A DNA stretch of 64,000 nucleotides from PALSA-1004 sp041483135. Its GTDB lineage: Bacteria > Pseudomonadota > Gammaproteobacteria > Burkholderiales > SG8-41. The notes under the pieces are model-generated. The model saw only the letters and a list, made by a program, of their open reading frames with translations. It was not told the DNA's origin and did no database searches. Both the position numbers and the translations under genes were made by a program. The stretch lies in the NCBI GenBank assembly GCA_041483135.1, contig JBGPFE010000016.1, forward strand, positions 1-64,000. Direction: 5' to 3'. Positions 16,772-25,481 of the stretch are shown here, piece by piece (within the stretch, counting starts at the first letter, position 1; every line of letters begins with the position of its first letter).

Positions 16772-17617
16772 ATGAGCTCAAAAGAAATCTTGGCGCGCAT
16801 CGAACGCGCAATCGCCGAACGCTTTGGCGCAAACATTCCGGTCGCCACGGATCAGCCGGGCGCCGACTCGCTTGCGCGTCTGCTGGAACACCGCTCGCAC
16901 CGCAAGTATTCTGCGCAGCCGGTAAGCGCCGAGCTGCTGCGACTACTATTCGCGTGCGCGCTGTCGGCGCCTTCGAAAAGCGATCTGCAGCAGGCCGACA
17001 TCGTTCACGTCAGCGACGCAGCGAAGCGCAAGGCGATTGCCGATTTGATTCCCGACATGCCGTGGGTGCGCGGCGCGCCGGTGTTCCTGGTGTTCTGCGG
17101 CAACAACCGGCGCATCCGCCAGGTCGCCAACCTGCGCGGCAAGCCGTTCGCCAACGATCATCTCGATGCTTTCATGAACGCCGCGGTCGACGCGGGTATC
17201 GTGATGACGACGTTCATTCACACCGCGGCCGCCGCCGGTATCGGCTGCTGCCCGATCAGCGCGGTGCGCAACCATGCGCAAACCGTCAGTGATTTGCTCG
17301 GACTGCCGGATTGGGTATTCCCGATTGCCGGCCTGTGCGTCGGCTATCCGGCCGAGCGGGGCATGATTACGCCGCGCCTGCCGCTCGATGTCACGGTGCA
17401 CGTCGACCGCTTCGACGAGACCGGCATTGCGGCTAAGATCGACGGCTACGACCGGCGCCGCGCCGCCCGCCAACCATATGCGAAACAGCGCGGCGTCGAA
17501 CGCTACGGCAAAGCGGATTTTTACGGCTGGTCGGAAGACAAGTCGCGCCAGTACTCGGTGCCCGAGCGCGCCGACTTCGGCGCCTTCATCCGCGGCAAGC
17601 GCTTCAACCTGACGTAA
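16772..17617 (+). CDS. Nitroreductase family protein
   Basis: FMN-dependent NAD(P)H oxidoreductase of about 281 residues. The opening motif LARLLEHRSHRKYSAQPVSA is the FMN-phosphate site of the family, followed by LSAPSKSDLQQADIVHV. Conserved downstream segments include AGIVMTTFIHTAAAAGIGCC and FPIAGLCVGYPAERG. The length and C-terminal extension (YGKADFYGWSEDKSRQYSV) resemble NfsA/FRase I-type proteins. An in-frame ATG at 16724 exists, but it lies in repeat-derived DNA and ATG 16772 gives the usual N-terminus. The natural substrate is unknown. The gene is followed 24 bp later by a broken sulfatase. Confidence 0.86.
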   Translation: MSSKEILARIERAIAERFGANIPVATDQPGADSLARLLEHRSHRKYSAQPVSAELLRLLFACALSAPSKSDLQQADIVHVSDAAKRKAIADLIPDMPWVRGAPVFLVFCGNNRRIRQVANLRGKPFANDHLDAFMNAAVDAGIVMTTFIHTAAAAGIGCCPISAVRNHAQTVSDLLGLPDWVFPIAGLCVGYPAERGMITPRLPLDVTVHVDRFDETGIAAKIDGYDRRRAARQPYAKQRGVERYGKADFYGWSEDKSRQYSVPERADFGAFIRGKRFNLT

Positions 17618-17641
17618 TCAACGCAGACTTTTTCAGGAAAA

Positions 17642-17785
17642 ATGAAACCCGGCAACCTCGTAATCATCATGTCCGACGAGCACAACCCGAAAGTCATGGG
17701 CTGCAACGGGCATCCGGTCGTGAAAACCCCGAACCTCGACACGCTCGCCGCGCTCAAGCACGCGAAGTCGCCGGTTCGCTACGGC
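17642..17785 (+). pseudogene. Chimeric gene remnant: sulfatase 5' end joined to aspartate dehydrogenase 3' end
   Basis: Residues 1-37 (from ATG 17642) match the N-terminus of the intact sulfatase at 22977 almost residue for residue, including IIMSDEHNPK and HPVVKTPNLD. At about 17752 the sequence switches in frame to LKHAKSPVRYGI, which matches the C-terminal LKLIKSPVRYGT of the aspartate dehydrogenase at 15743. No CxPxR formylglycine motif remains. This looks like an internal deletion that fused two neighbouring genes. After this point, repeat DNA (GTGTCCTCTGTGGCC near 17891-17906) follows. It is not expected to be functional. Confidence 0.8.
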
Positions 17786-17910
17786 ATTTGGATTTCTTTT
17801 GGAACCGCCGCGCAGATAAGATCAAGAGCGGATAGCCGCAGAGAACTGCAAACAGAACGCATCTTCCCGGTTATTTTCCTCCGGGAGCTTTGTGTCCTCT
17901 GTGGCCAAAA

Positions 17911-18087
17911 CATTTGCTGATGGACTGGCTCGGCCGCAAGCACGCGGAACCCAAAGCGGTCGAAGCGGCGCGGTTGATGGGGGAGGCCGTCGAGCGCGTG
18001 ATCCGCGAACGTATCGCGTTGACGGGCGATCTCGGCGGCAAGGCTACGACCCGCGCCATGGGCGATGCGATTGCCGCGGTGGTTTGA
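17911..18087 (+). pseudogene. 3' remnant of an isopropylmalate/tartrate dehydrogenase-type gene
   Basis: The frame ending at 18087 reads LLMDWLGRKHAEPKAVEAARL, then RIALTGDLGGKATTRAMGDAIAAVV. This is the C-terminal end of the isocitrate/isopropylmalate/tartrate dehydrogenase family, where TxDLGGxATTxxxGDAI is the signature. The other 300 residues are missing and a half-copy of the CACAGAG repeat lies at the 5' border. It is therefore a truncated pseudogene, not a small gene. Confidence 0.78.
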
Positions 18088-18191
18088 AGGCCTTTATTGC
18101 AGTGGCTCGCAAATATTGACGTTGGCGTGTCTCGCACATACCATGTGCAGCGGGAAGCAGTTCGCAACTCTTGTGATGAAGGAGCCCGAGC

Positions 18192-19184
18192 ATGCGCAAA
18201 ATTGGCAGACGTACCACATGCATCCACGCCGGCAAACTGCTCGTGGGAGCTATCTTGGTTTTCTTTGGAGCCGTGGGCTGGGCACAGGATTTTCCATCGC
18301 GGCAGATTATGATCATCGTGCCGTTCCCCGCGGGTGGTGGAAATGATTTGTTCGGGCGGCTCATCGGCCAAAAGCTTTCCACCGCTTTCGGGCGGGCAGT
18401 TATCGTCGATAACCGGCCCGGAGCCAGCGGCAACATCGGCACCGAAGCCGTGGTCCGATCGGCGCCTGACGGCCATACACTGCTCTACACAACCTCGGTC
18501 ATCGCGACCAGTGTCGCGCTATACAGCAAGCTCGCGTTTGATCCTCAGCGCGATCTCGCGCCTGTTTCGATGACAGCGTTGATCCCGCTGGTTCTTGTCA
18601 CCCATCCGTCGCTTCCCGTTCGCAGCGTCAAGGAGTTGCTCGCGCTCGCCAAGTCGAAGCCGGGCGCTCTGAGCTATAGTTCCGGGGGGGCAGCCAGTTC
18701 CGCCCATCTTGCGACGGAATTGTTGAAGCTGAAGACGGGGATCGATGCGAACCACGTTCCTTACCGCGGCGCGGCGCCCGCGCAAACCGCATTGCTGAGC
18801 GGAGAAGTGCAGTTCACGTTCCTCGTGATTCCGTTGGTGCAGGGGCACTTGAAATCCGGCAAAATGCGTGCGCTTGGAATTTCGACGCGAGCACGATCCT
18901 CGGTATTGCCCGGCGTTCCGACGCTCCAGGAAGCGGGCGTTGCAGATTACGAGGCGCTTCAATGGCACGGATTCTTCGCGCCGGTAAAGACCCCCTTGCC
19001 CATTGTCGGGCGTCTGCACGGCGAGATCGTCAAGGCGCTGGCCGCGCCCGAGATGAAAGAACGTTTCGCGACTGAAGGCGCGGAGATTGCCGGCAGCGCG
19101 CCGCGGGAGTTTGCGACTTTTATTCAGGCCGAGGTAACGAAATGGACGGACGTGGTGAAACGCTCGGGCGCGAAGCTCGACTGA
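18192..19184 (+). CDS. Bug/TctC-family binding protein (2)
   Basis: Periplasmic carboxylate-binding protein, 330 residues. Signal peptide about 1-33 (ending GWAQ). Mature start DFPSRQIMIIVPFPAGGGND, DNRPGASGNIG, APDGHTL and LSYSSGGAASSAHLATELL are the family landmarks. The start ATG at 18192 has AAGGAGC upstream. It lies 43-58 bp before the first sulfatase and is likely its operon partner, so a sulfated or desulfated organic acid is a possible ligand. This is inference. No TctAB permease is nearby. Confidence 0.9.
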   Translation: MRKIGRRTTCIHAGKLLVGAILVFFGAVGWAQDFPSRQIMIIVPFPAGGGNDLFGRLIGQKLSTAFGRAVIVDNRPGASGNIGTEAVVRSAPDGHTLLYTTSVIATSVALYSKLAFDPQRDLAPVSMTALIPLVLVTHPSLPVRSVKELLALAKSKPGALSYSSGGAASSAHLATELLKLKTGIDANHVPYRGAAPAQTALLSGEVQFTFLVIPLVQGHLKSGKMRALGISTRARSSVLPGVPTLQEAGVADYEALQWHGFFAPVKTPLPIVGRLHGEIVKALAAPEMKERFATEGAEIAGSAPREFATFIQAEVTKWTDVVKRSGAKLD

Positions 19185-19242
19185 CGATCGCGCCGACACT
19201 CGTTCAATCCCCGGATCACAGTCACCCTTGCCGTCGCTGCCG

Positions 19243-20688
19243 ATGCGCTACCGCAACGTCCTGGTTCTGATGTCGGACGAGCACTCGAACAAGGTGCTCG
19301 GCTGCTACGATCATCCGTCCGCCAGAACACCGAACCTGGATCGGCTGGCTTCCGGCGGCACGCGCTTTGCCAGCGCATACACCAACTGTCCGATCTGCAT
19401 TCCGGCTCGCGCGTCGTTCGCCACCGGCCGCTATACGTTTGAAACCGGGTGCTGGGACAACGCATTCCCGTACGCGGGGTCGCCGCCGTCCTGGAGCCAC
19501 GCGCTGCGCGAGAAGCGCGTTCCTTCTTATTCCATCGGCAAGCTGCACTACCGCAATGCGACGGACGACACCGGCTTCACCGAGCAGATCCTGCCCATGC
19601 ACGTTGTCGACGGGATCGGCGACCTCCTCGGCGCGGTGCGCGATCCGCTACCGGTGCGCCACAAGAGCCGTGCCGTTGCTACCGACATCGGCCCGGGCGA
19701 GAGCCGCTACACTGAATATGACCGCAAGATAACGGCCACGGCGTGCGACTGGCTCACGCACCACGCAGCGCAAGGCCCCTGGGTGCTGTTCGTGGGATGG
19801 GTCGCGCCCCACTTTCCGCTTATCGCGCCGCAGGATTTTTACGAACTCTATCCGACCGCCGGGATCGGACTGCCAAAAGCTTGCAAGCCTGACCAATGGC
19901 CCAGGCACCCGTGGCTTGACGCCATGCGCGATTGCTTCATCACCGACCGGTTCTTCACCGATGAAACGCGACGCGTTGCGCTTGCCTGTTATTACGGCCT
20001 CGTTTCCTTCCTTGACCATAACGTCGGACGCGTGCTCGCCGCGCTCGAATCGAGCGGCACGCGCTCCGAGACGCTCGTTATCTATACCAGCGATCACGGC
20101 GACAACATGGGTGCACGCGGCTTGTGGGGAAAATCCACGATGTACGAGGAATCGGTCGCGATACCGCTGATCCTTGCGGGGCGCGGCATACCGTCCGGGG
20201 AAATCTCGCAGACGCCCGTATCGCTGGTCGATGCGTATCCGACGCTGCTGCATGCATTTGGCCAGGATTCGCCACCCGGCGTGCGCGGCCAATCCTTGCT
20301 CGATGTCGCCGTGGCGCCGTCACACCCGGAGCGAACGATCTTCGCAGAGTATCACGCAGCCGGCGCAGCGACGGGTGCGTTCATGCTCCGGCGCGGCCGC
20401 TATAAGTACGTGCATTACGTCGACATGCCGCCACAACTTTTCGACCTTGCTGCCGATCCCGAGGAACTGCATGACATCGCGGGTGACCCAGCCCAAGCTG
20501 CGCGGCTTGAGCGATTCTCGTCAGAATTGCAAGCGATTTGCGATCCGCGAGGGGTCGACCGCCGTGCAAAAGCCGAGCAAGCCGCGCTGATCGAGCGCCA
20601 CGGCGGGAGAGAAAAAATCGTCGCGAAAGGCGGTTTCGGTGCAACGCCTCCGCCGGGTTACAAGCCCGATTACTCGGGATCGGCCTGA
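19243..20688 (+). CDS. Formylglycine-dependent sulfatase (choline-sulfatase/arylsulfatase-like) (1)
   Basis: Type I sulfatase of 481 residues hydrolysing a sulfate (or phosphonate) ester. The metal-site start VLVLMSDEHSNK supplies the N-terminal Asp. The active-site motif is CPICIPARAS, with Cys52-x-Pro-x-Arg as the site of formylglycine formation. Further hallmarks are GKLHYRN, YTSDHGDNMGARGLWGKSTMYEE (metal Asp/His and Lys), and the C-terminal RGRYKYVHYVDMPPQLFDL. No signal peptide is seen, so it should be cytoplasmic. ATG 19243 is used; an in-frame TTG at 19228 is possible. Immediately downstream lies a radical-SAM sulfatase maturase, an excellent functional match. Confidence 0.92.
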   Translation: MRYRNVLVLMSDEHSNKVLGCYDHPSARTPNLDRLASGGTRFASAYTNCPICIPARASFATGRYTFETGCWDNAFPYAGSPPSWSHALREKRVPSYSIGKLHYRNATDDTGFTEQILPMHVVDGIGDLLGAVRDPLPVRHKSRAVATDIGPGESRYTEYDRKITATACDWLTHHAAQGPWVLFVGWVAPHFPLIAPQDFYELYPTAGIGLPKACKPDQWPRHPWLDAMRDCFITDRFFTDETRRVALACYYGLVSFLDHNVGRVLAALESSGTRSETLVIYTSDHGDNMGARGLWGKSTMYEESVAIPLILAGRGIPSGEISQTPVSLVDAYPTLLHAFGQDSPPGVRGQSLLDVAVAPSHPERTIFAEYHAAGAATGAFMLRRGRYKYVHYVDMPPQLFDLAADPEELHDIAGDPAQAARLERFSSELQAICDPRGVDRRAKAEQAALIERHGGREKIVAKGGFGATPPPGYKPDYSGSA

Positions 20689-20694
20689 ATCCGT

Positions 20695-22005
20695 TTGACC
20701 ACTCGCGATCGTCCATCCCCAGTCTCTACCACGCCGGCTCCCACGCTCGGCGTGATGTGGAAAACGGTGTCGGAGGACTGCAACCTCGCCTGCGATTACT
20801 GCTACTACAGCACCCGCCGCGGCCGGCCGGGCCCGAAGCACAACCGCATCGACCACGCGCTGCTCGACAAGGCGATCCGCGAGTACATGATGCAATCGCG
20901 GGGCGCCGTGGGTTTTGCGTGGCAGGGCGGCGAGCCGCTGCTTGCTGGCTTGGGATTTTTCGAGGAAGTCGTTGCGCTGCAGGCGCACTACGCCCCGCCC
21001 AACACCGTTATCGGCAATGCGCTACAGACTAACGGCACGCTGCTCAGCGAGGATTGGGCGCGCTTCTTCCGCCAATACAATTTTCTGGTCGGCGTCAGCG
21101 TGGACGGCCCCAGGGAAATCCACGACGCGCATCGCGTCACCGCAACCGGCAAAGGCAGTTATGATCTGGTGATGCGGAAGATCGGGCACCTGCGCAACCA
21201 CGACGTCGATTTCAACATCCTCACGGTGCTGCATCAGGGCAACGTGGACAAGCCGCGCGAGCTGATGGCGTTCTACTCGCGGGAAGACTTCCACTATGTT
21301 CAGTTCATTCCCGGCATGGATTTCCACGCCCGGTCGCCGGACACGCCCGCGCGCTACCTGATCACGGCAGAGCAGTACGGCAGGTTTCTCTGCGAGACTT
21401 TCGACCTCTGGTACAACGACGGCGCACCGCGGATGTCGGTGCGCTTTTTCGACAACATGCTCAGTGTTTACGCCGGGCGCGCGGCGGAAACGTGCAAGCA
21501 CTGCCGGACCTGTTCCCGGACGCTGGTGCTCGAGCAGAATGGCGACGCCTACCCGTGCGACTTCTATATGGGCACGGAATGCCGGCTCGGCAACATTGGC
21601 AGCGATTCGCTGCAGGACATTCTCGACCATACGGCGTACCGGGATTTCCTGCAGCTCAAGGAAGAACTGCCGGAACAATGCCGGCGTTGCGACCATCTCA
21701 GGCTGTGTTACGGTGGCTGTCCGCGCAACCGGACCCGGGACAGCGGCGGACGCGCCACCGGGCCCGACTATTTCTGCAGCGCCTACCGCCGGTTTTTCGA
21801 TTACGCCCACGAACGGCTGACGCTGCTGGCGCGCAAATTGCGCACGCGCTGGCTCATCGACTACACGCGCAGCGGACATGACTGGCCGGGGCGCAACGAC
21901 GCTTGCATTTGCGGCAGCGGCCGTAAATTCAAGCACTGCTGCGGCCCGCTGCGCGAGGAATTGACGGCGGCGCGGACCGTCGGCAACTCACAGTCCGGCC
22001 ACTGA
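20695..22005 (+). CDS. Radical SAM anaerobic sulfatase-maturating enzyme with C-terminal SEC-C motif
   Basis: Oxygen-independent maturase (anSME) that converts the sulfatase active-site Cys (or Ser) to formylglycine. The radical-SAM cluster motif is C29-x3-C33-x2-C36 in EDCNLACDYCYY. AWQGGEPLLAG and ALQTNGTLLS are core anSME blocks. The SPASM auxiliary-cluster cysteines appear at CKHCRTC, YPCDFY, CRRCDHLRLCYGGCPRNR. After about residue 405 there is an added SEC-C zinc motif, CICGSGRKFKHCCG. The start is taken as TTG 20695, six bases after the sulfatase stop; an ATG at 20755 would remove only 20 residues. Translational coupling to sulfatase (1) is likely, and sulfatase (2) probably shares it. 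Confidence 0.92.
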   Translation: MTTRDRPSPVSTTPAPTLGVMWKTVSEDCNLACDYCYYSTRRGRPGPKHNRIDHALLDKAIREYMMQSRGAVGFAWQGGEPLLAGLGFFEEVVALQAHYAPPNTVIGNALQTNGTLLSEDWARFFRQYNFLVGVSVDGPREIHDAHRVTATGKGSYDLVMRKIGHLRNHDVDFNILTVLHQGNVDKPRELMAFYSREDFHYVQFIPGMDFHARSPDTPARYLITAEQYGRFLCETFDLWYNDGAPRMSVRFFDNMLSVYAGRAAETCKHCRTCSRTLVLEQNGDAYPCDFYMGTECRLGNIGSDSLQDILDHTAYRDFLQLKEELPEQCRRCDHLRLCYGGCPRNRTRDSGGRATGPDYFCSAYRRFFDYAHERLTLLARKLRTRWLIDYTRSGHDWPGRNDACICGSGRKFKHCCGPLREELTAARTVGNSQSGH

Positions 22006-22045
22006 TCGCCGCCGGGGTAACCCGGCTCCCAGCTCTTGCGCCAAA

Positions 22046-22065
22046 TACTACATAGTAATATAGTA
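22046..22065. promoter_or_regulatory. TACTA/TAGTA inverted and direct repeat, candidate GntR operator
   Basis: TACTA at 22046-22050 is followed by TAGTA at 22053-22057 and again at 22061-22065, an AT-rich palindromic patch in a GC-rich spacer. It lies about 90 bp upstream of the UTRA-type GntR gene. UTRA-family GntR proteins bind AT-rich palindromes near their own genes, so this is a reasonable autoregulatory site. Confidence 0.5.
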
Positions 22066-22156
22066 AACCGGACTGCGGCCGTATGTTCCGCGCGCAATGA
22101 CCACAAAGACTGCAAACCTGCGCGTGCTCGGCCGGCTTCGAGGAGGATTTCATCGC

Positions 22157-22957
22157 ATGTCCGGCATTTCTGATTCTGCCGTCATGGCTTCCGGCATCGA
22201 GGTCTTGCGCAAGTTCTGGCGGCCGGTCATGCCGGGCTTGCCGAAATACGCTCAACTACGCGAAGTATTGCTCGCCGCAATCGAGAGCGGCCACTGGAAA
22301 CCCGGCGCCAGGCTGCCGACCGAGCAGACGCTCGCGCGCCACACGCCGTTCAGCCTCGGCACGGTGCAGCGCGCGCTGCGCGCGCTGGTGGATGAAGGCA
22401 TTGTGGTGCGGCAGCAGGGCAGCGGCACCTACGTGGCGCAGAGCCGCAAGGCGATGGATGCGCCGTGGCACTGCCGCTTCATCGCCGACGACGGAAAAAG
22501 TTTCCTGCCGATCTATCCGAAAGTGATCATGCGCAAGCGCATCCGCGAACGCGGGTCGTGGTCGGAGTATCTCGATCAGCACGGCGACAACGTGATCCGC
22601 ATCGACCGCGTCATCAGCATAAACGACGAGTTCAGCGTTTACAGCCGGTTCTATCTCAACGCCGATCGCTTTGGCGGGATTATGGAAAAGCCGCTGGCCG
22701 CCCTCGACGGCGCGAACTTCAAGGCGATCCTGAGTCGCGAGTTCGGGTTGCCGGTGACCCATGTCGCGCAAACGATGATCGGCCTCCGCTTCCCCGACTT
22801 CGTGTGCCGCGCGCTCAAGCTCCGCAAGGCCGTCGCCGGCACCTTGCTCGAGATCGCGGCGAGCGCGGGCCGCGACCGCCATGTGTATTACCAGGAACTC
22901 TACATACCGCCCAATCAGCGCCGCCTGGTGGTATCGGATACCTGCCTGGAGCGGTGA
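22157..22957 (+). CDS. GntR-family regulator, HutC/UTRA type
   Basis: Transcription regulator of 266 residues. The N-terminal wHTH (about 25-95) shows PKYAQLREVLLAAIESGHW, RLPTEQTLARHTPFSLGTV and EGIVVRQQGSGTYVA. The remainder is a UTRA effector domain ending LYIPPNQRRLVVSDT. AGGAGG at 22141-22146 supports ATG 22157 over an in-frame ATG at 22097. It lies between the sulfatase/maturase pair and sulfatase (2), all on the plus strand, and is the obvious candidate regulator of that set. The ligand is unknown; UTRA domains usually sense small metabolites such as amino sugars, histidine intermediates or phosphonates. Confidence 0.87.
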   Translation: MSGISDSAVMASGIEVLRKFWRPVMPGLPKYAQLREVLLAAIESGHWKPGARLPTEQTLARHTPFSLGTVQRALRALVDEGIVVRQQGSGTYVAQSRKAMDAPWHCRFIADDGKSFLPIYPKVIMRKRIRERGSWSEYLDQHGDNVIRIDRVISINDEFSVYSRFYLNADRFGGIMEKPLAALDGANFKAILSREFGLPVTHVAQTMIGLRFPDFVCRALKLRKAVAGTLLEIAASAGRDRHVYYQELYIPPNQRRLVVSDTCLER

Positions 22958-22976
22958 TCTTTTTTCGGGAAAGAAA

Positions 22977-24431
22977 ATGAAATCAAGCAATCTCCTCATC
23001 ATCATGTCCGACGAGCATAACCCGAAAATTATGGGGGCAAGCGGGCATCCGGTCGTGAAAACCCCGAACCTCGACGCGCTCGCCGCGCAGGGCACGATGT
23101 TTACTTCGGCCTACACTACGTGCCCGGTGTGCGTGCCGGCGCGCGCGGCGTTCGCGGTCGGCAAATACGTGCATCAGATCGGTTACTGGGACAACGCCGA
23201 CGCCTACGAAGGCGCAGTCCCGAGCTGGCACCACCGATTGCGCGAGCGCGGCCACCGCGTGGTGTCGATCGGCAAGCTGCACTTCCGCGGCCTCGACGGC
23301 GACGACAACGGCTTCTCGGAAGAAATCATCCCGATGAACATCGTTGAGGGCAAAGGCGACCTGATGGGGCTGGTCAGGCAAGACCTGCCCGAGCGCGGGC
23401 TCGCATGGAAGATCGCCAAGCTCGCCGGCCCCGGCGAGACGTCGTATACATTTTACGATCGGGAAATCGCGACGAAGGCGCAAATCTGGCTGCGCGAGGA
23501 GGCGCCGAAATACCGCGATAAGCCATGGGTGCTCTTCGTGTCGTTCGTGTGCCCGCATTTTCCGCTGATCGCGCCGGCGGAGTTCTATTACCAGTATCCG
23601 CTCGACCGGATGCCGCTGCCCAAGCAGTATGCGCAAGACGAGCGCCCCGATCATCCGTATCTGCGCGATTACGCCGGCAGCTTCGTTTACGACAAGTATT
23701 TCGACGCCGCAAAGCTCAAAAAAGCGGTCGCGGCCTATTATGGCCTGTGCACGTTTCTCGACGACAATATCGGCAAAGTAATGCGGACGCTCGATGCGAC
23801 CGGACTCACCGCGAATACGCGCGTGCTTTACACCTCGGACCACGGCGACAACCTCGGCGCGCGCGGATTGTGGGGCAAATCGACGATGTACGAGGAAGTC
23901 GCCGGCGTGCCGCTGATCATCAATGGCCCCGATATCCCGCGCGGCGTGAAAGTACGCGAGCCAACGAACCACGTCGACACTTATCCGTTCATCCTCGAGT
24001 GCGCCGGCGAGGACAAGCCTGAAATGTACGACGGCCATCCGGGACACTCGTTGTTCAAGCTCGCTGCCGGCGCCAAGCCCGACCGCAACGTGCTGAGCGA
24101 GTACCACGGCATGGGCTCGACCACCGGCGCATTCATGATCCGTCACGGTAAATACAAGTACGTGCACTACGTCGCGTACCGGCCGCAGTTGTTCGACCTC
24201 GAAACCGATCCCGAGGAGTTGCGCGACCTGGCGGGCGACCCGGCGCATGCGAAAGCGGTCGAGGAATGCCGCGCGCGGTTGCTCAAAATTTGCAATCCGG
24301 CCGAAGTCGACGCGCGCGCGAAGAAGCGGCAAGCGGAATTGCTCGCGCAGAATGGCGGGCGGGATGCAGTTATCAAGCGCGGCGACCTCGGCTTCACGCC
24401 GCCGCCCGGTTACCCGATTGTCCTGGGTTGA
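22977..24431 (+). CDS. Formylglycine-dependent sulfatase (2)
   Basis: Second type I sulfatase, 484 residues, paralogous to sulfatase (1) through its whole length. The N-terminal LLIIMSDEHNPK, the active-site CPVCVPARAA (Cys52, Pro54, Arg56), GKLHFRG, YTSDHGDNLGARGLWGKSTMYEE and the C-terminal HGKYKYVHYVAYRPQLFDL are all present. No signal peptide. Start ATG 22977 follows GGAAAG and lies 19 bp after the regulator stop. It is closest in sequence to the broken copy at 17642, so at least three sulfatase genes once existed here. Two TctC genes follow. The sulfated substrate is unknown. Confidence 0.92.
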   Translation: MKSSNLLIIMSDEHNPKIMGASGHPVVKTPNLDALAAQGTMFTSAYTTCPVCVPARAAFAVGKYVHQIGYWDNADAYEGAVPSWHHRLRERGHRVVSIGKLHFRGLDGDDNGFSEEIIPMNIVEGKGDLMGLVRQDLPERGLAWKIAKLAGPGETSYTFYDREIATKAQIWLREEAPKYRDKPWVLFVSFVCPHFPLIAPAEFYYQYPLDRMPLPKQYAQDERPDHPYLRDYAGSFVYDKYFDAAKLKKAVAAYYGLCTFLDDNIGKVMRTLDATGLTANTRVLYTSDHGDNLGARGLWGKSTMYEEVAGVPLIINGPDIPRGVKVREPTNHVDTYPFILECAGEDKPEMYDGHPGHSLFKLAAGAKPDRNVLSEYHGMGSTTGAFMIRHGKYKYVHYVAYRPQLFDLETDPEELRDLAGDPAHAKAVEECRARLLKICNPAEVDARAKKRQAELLAQNGGRDAVIKRGDLGFTPPPGYPIVLG

Positions 24432-24466
24432 GCGGTGTTACCGTTTTCGTCGTGAGAGGAGAAGGG

Positions 24467-25444
24467 ATGCAAATGAGACGATACGTGAAGTGGGTTGGGG
24501 CGGTGGTATGCGCGATGTTGACCAGTGGCGCTTACGCCCAGGGATATCCCGATAAGCCGATCCGCATGCTGGTGCCGTTTGCGCCCGGCGGCAATACCGA
24601 CATCCTGGCGCGCGCGGTGGGCCAGAGGATGTCGGATAACTGGGGCAAGCCGGTGGTGGTCGACAACCGTCCCGGCGGCAGCGGGCTGATTGCAGCGGAG
24701 ATCGTGGTCGCGGCGACGCCCGACGGCTACACCGTGTTTGTCGCCTCCACCGGCGAAGTCGCGGTCAATCCCAGCCTGTTCAAGAAATTGCCGTACAACG
24801 TGGAGAAGGACTTTGCGCCGGTTTCGCTCGGCACGATTTCGCCGATATTGATCGTCGCGCATCCTTCGTTCGCGCCGAAATCAATCGGGGAGCTCGTCGC
24901 GCTGGCAAAAGCGAAACCGCAGACCCTGTCCTATGCATCGGTAGGCGTGGGCAGTCCCATGCACTTGTCGGGCGAATTTTTCAAGATGCTGACCGGGACG
25001 GACATCGTGCATGTGCCGTACAAGGGCGGCGGGCCGGCGACGATCGCGCTGCTCGGCGGGCAGGAAGTGCAATTCGGCTTCGTCGGCATGGGCCCCGCGA
25101 TTCCTTACGTCAAGGCCGGGCGGCTGAAGGCGCTGGCAATCTCCACCGCCAAGCGCGCGACCCTGCTGCCCGAGTTGCCGACGATGCAGGAACAAGGAGT
25201 GAGGGGCTTCGATACCAGCATCTGGTTCGCATTCTTCGTGCCAGCGAAGACGCCGAGGAGCGTGATCGCCAAACTGAATGCGGAAATCGTGCGTGTACTG
25301 AAGATGAAGGAAGTGAATGATTTTCTACTCGGCACCGGTGTCGAGGTCACGCCGAGCACGCCCGCGGAACTGTCGAGCTTCGTGAAATCGGAAGAGGCCA
25401 AGTATCGCAAGATCATTCAGGTGGCCGGCGTCAAGCTCGACTGA
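24467..25444 (+). CDS. Bug/TctC-family binding protein (3)
   Basis: Periplasmic binding protein, 325 residues, signal peptide about 1-25 (ending GAYAQ). Mature start GYPDKPIRMLVPFAPGGNTD, then DNRPGGSGLIA, TPDGYTV and LSYASVGVGSPMHLSGEF. The purine-rich GAGAGGAGAAGGG runs right up to ATG 24467, a strong ribosome site, so the longer open frame upstream is ignored. It lies 35 bp after sulfatase (2) and 37 bp before TctC (4). Neither neighbour encodes a membrane partner. Confidence 0.9.
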   Translation: MQMRRYVKWVGAVVCAMLTSGAYAQGYPDKPIRMLVPFAPGGNTDILARAVGQRMSDNWGKPVVVDNRPGGSGLIAAEIVVAATPDGYTVFVASTGEVAVNPSLFKKLPYNVEKDFAPVSLGTISPILIVAHPSFAPKSIGELVALAKAKPQTLSYASVGVGSPMHLSGEFFKMLTGTDIVHVPYKGGGPATIALLGGQEVQFGFVGMGPAIPYVKAGRLKALAISTAKRATLLPELPTMQEQGVRGFDTSIWFAFFVPAKTPRSVIAKLNAEIVRVLKMKEVNDFLLGTGVEVTPSTPAELSSFVKSEEAKYRKIIQVAGVKLD

Positions 25445-25481
25445 TCGTGTTGCAGCATACCGAATCGAAAAGGAGGCACGC

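Noticed and set aside
22097..22156. Longer start for the UTRA regulator
   Set aside because: AGGAGG is positioned for ATG 22157 and the upstream 20 codons are not like the family.
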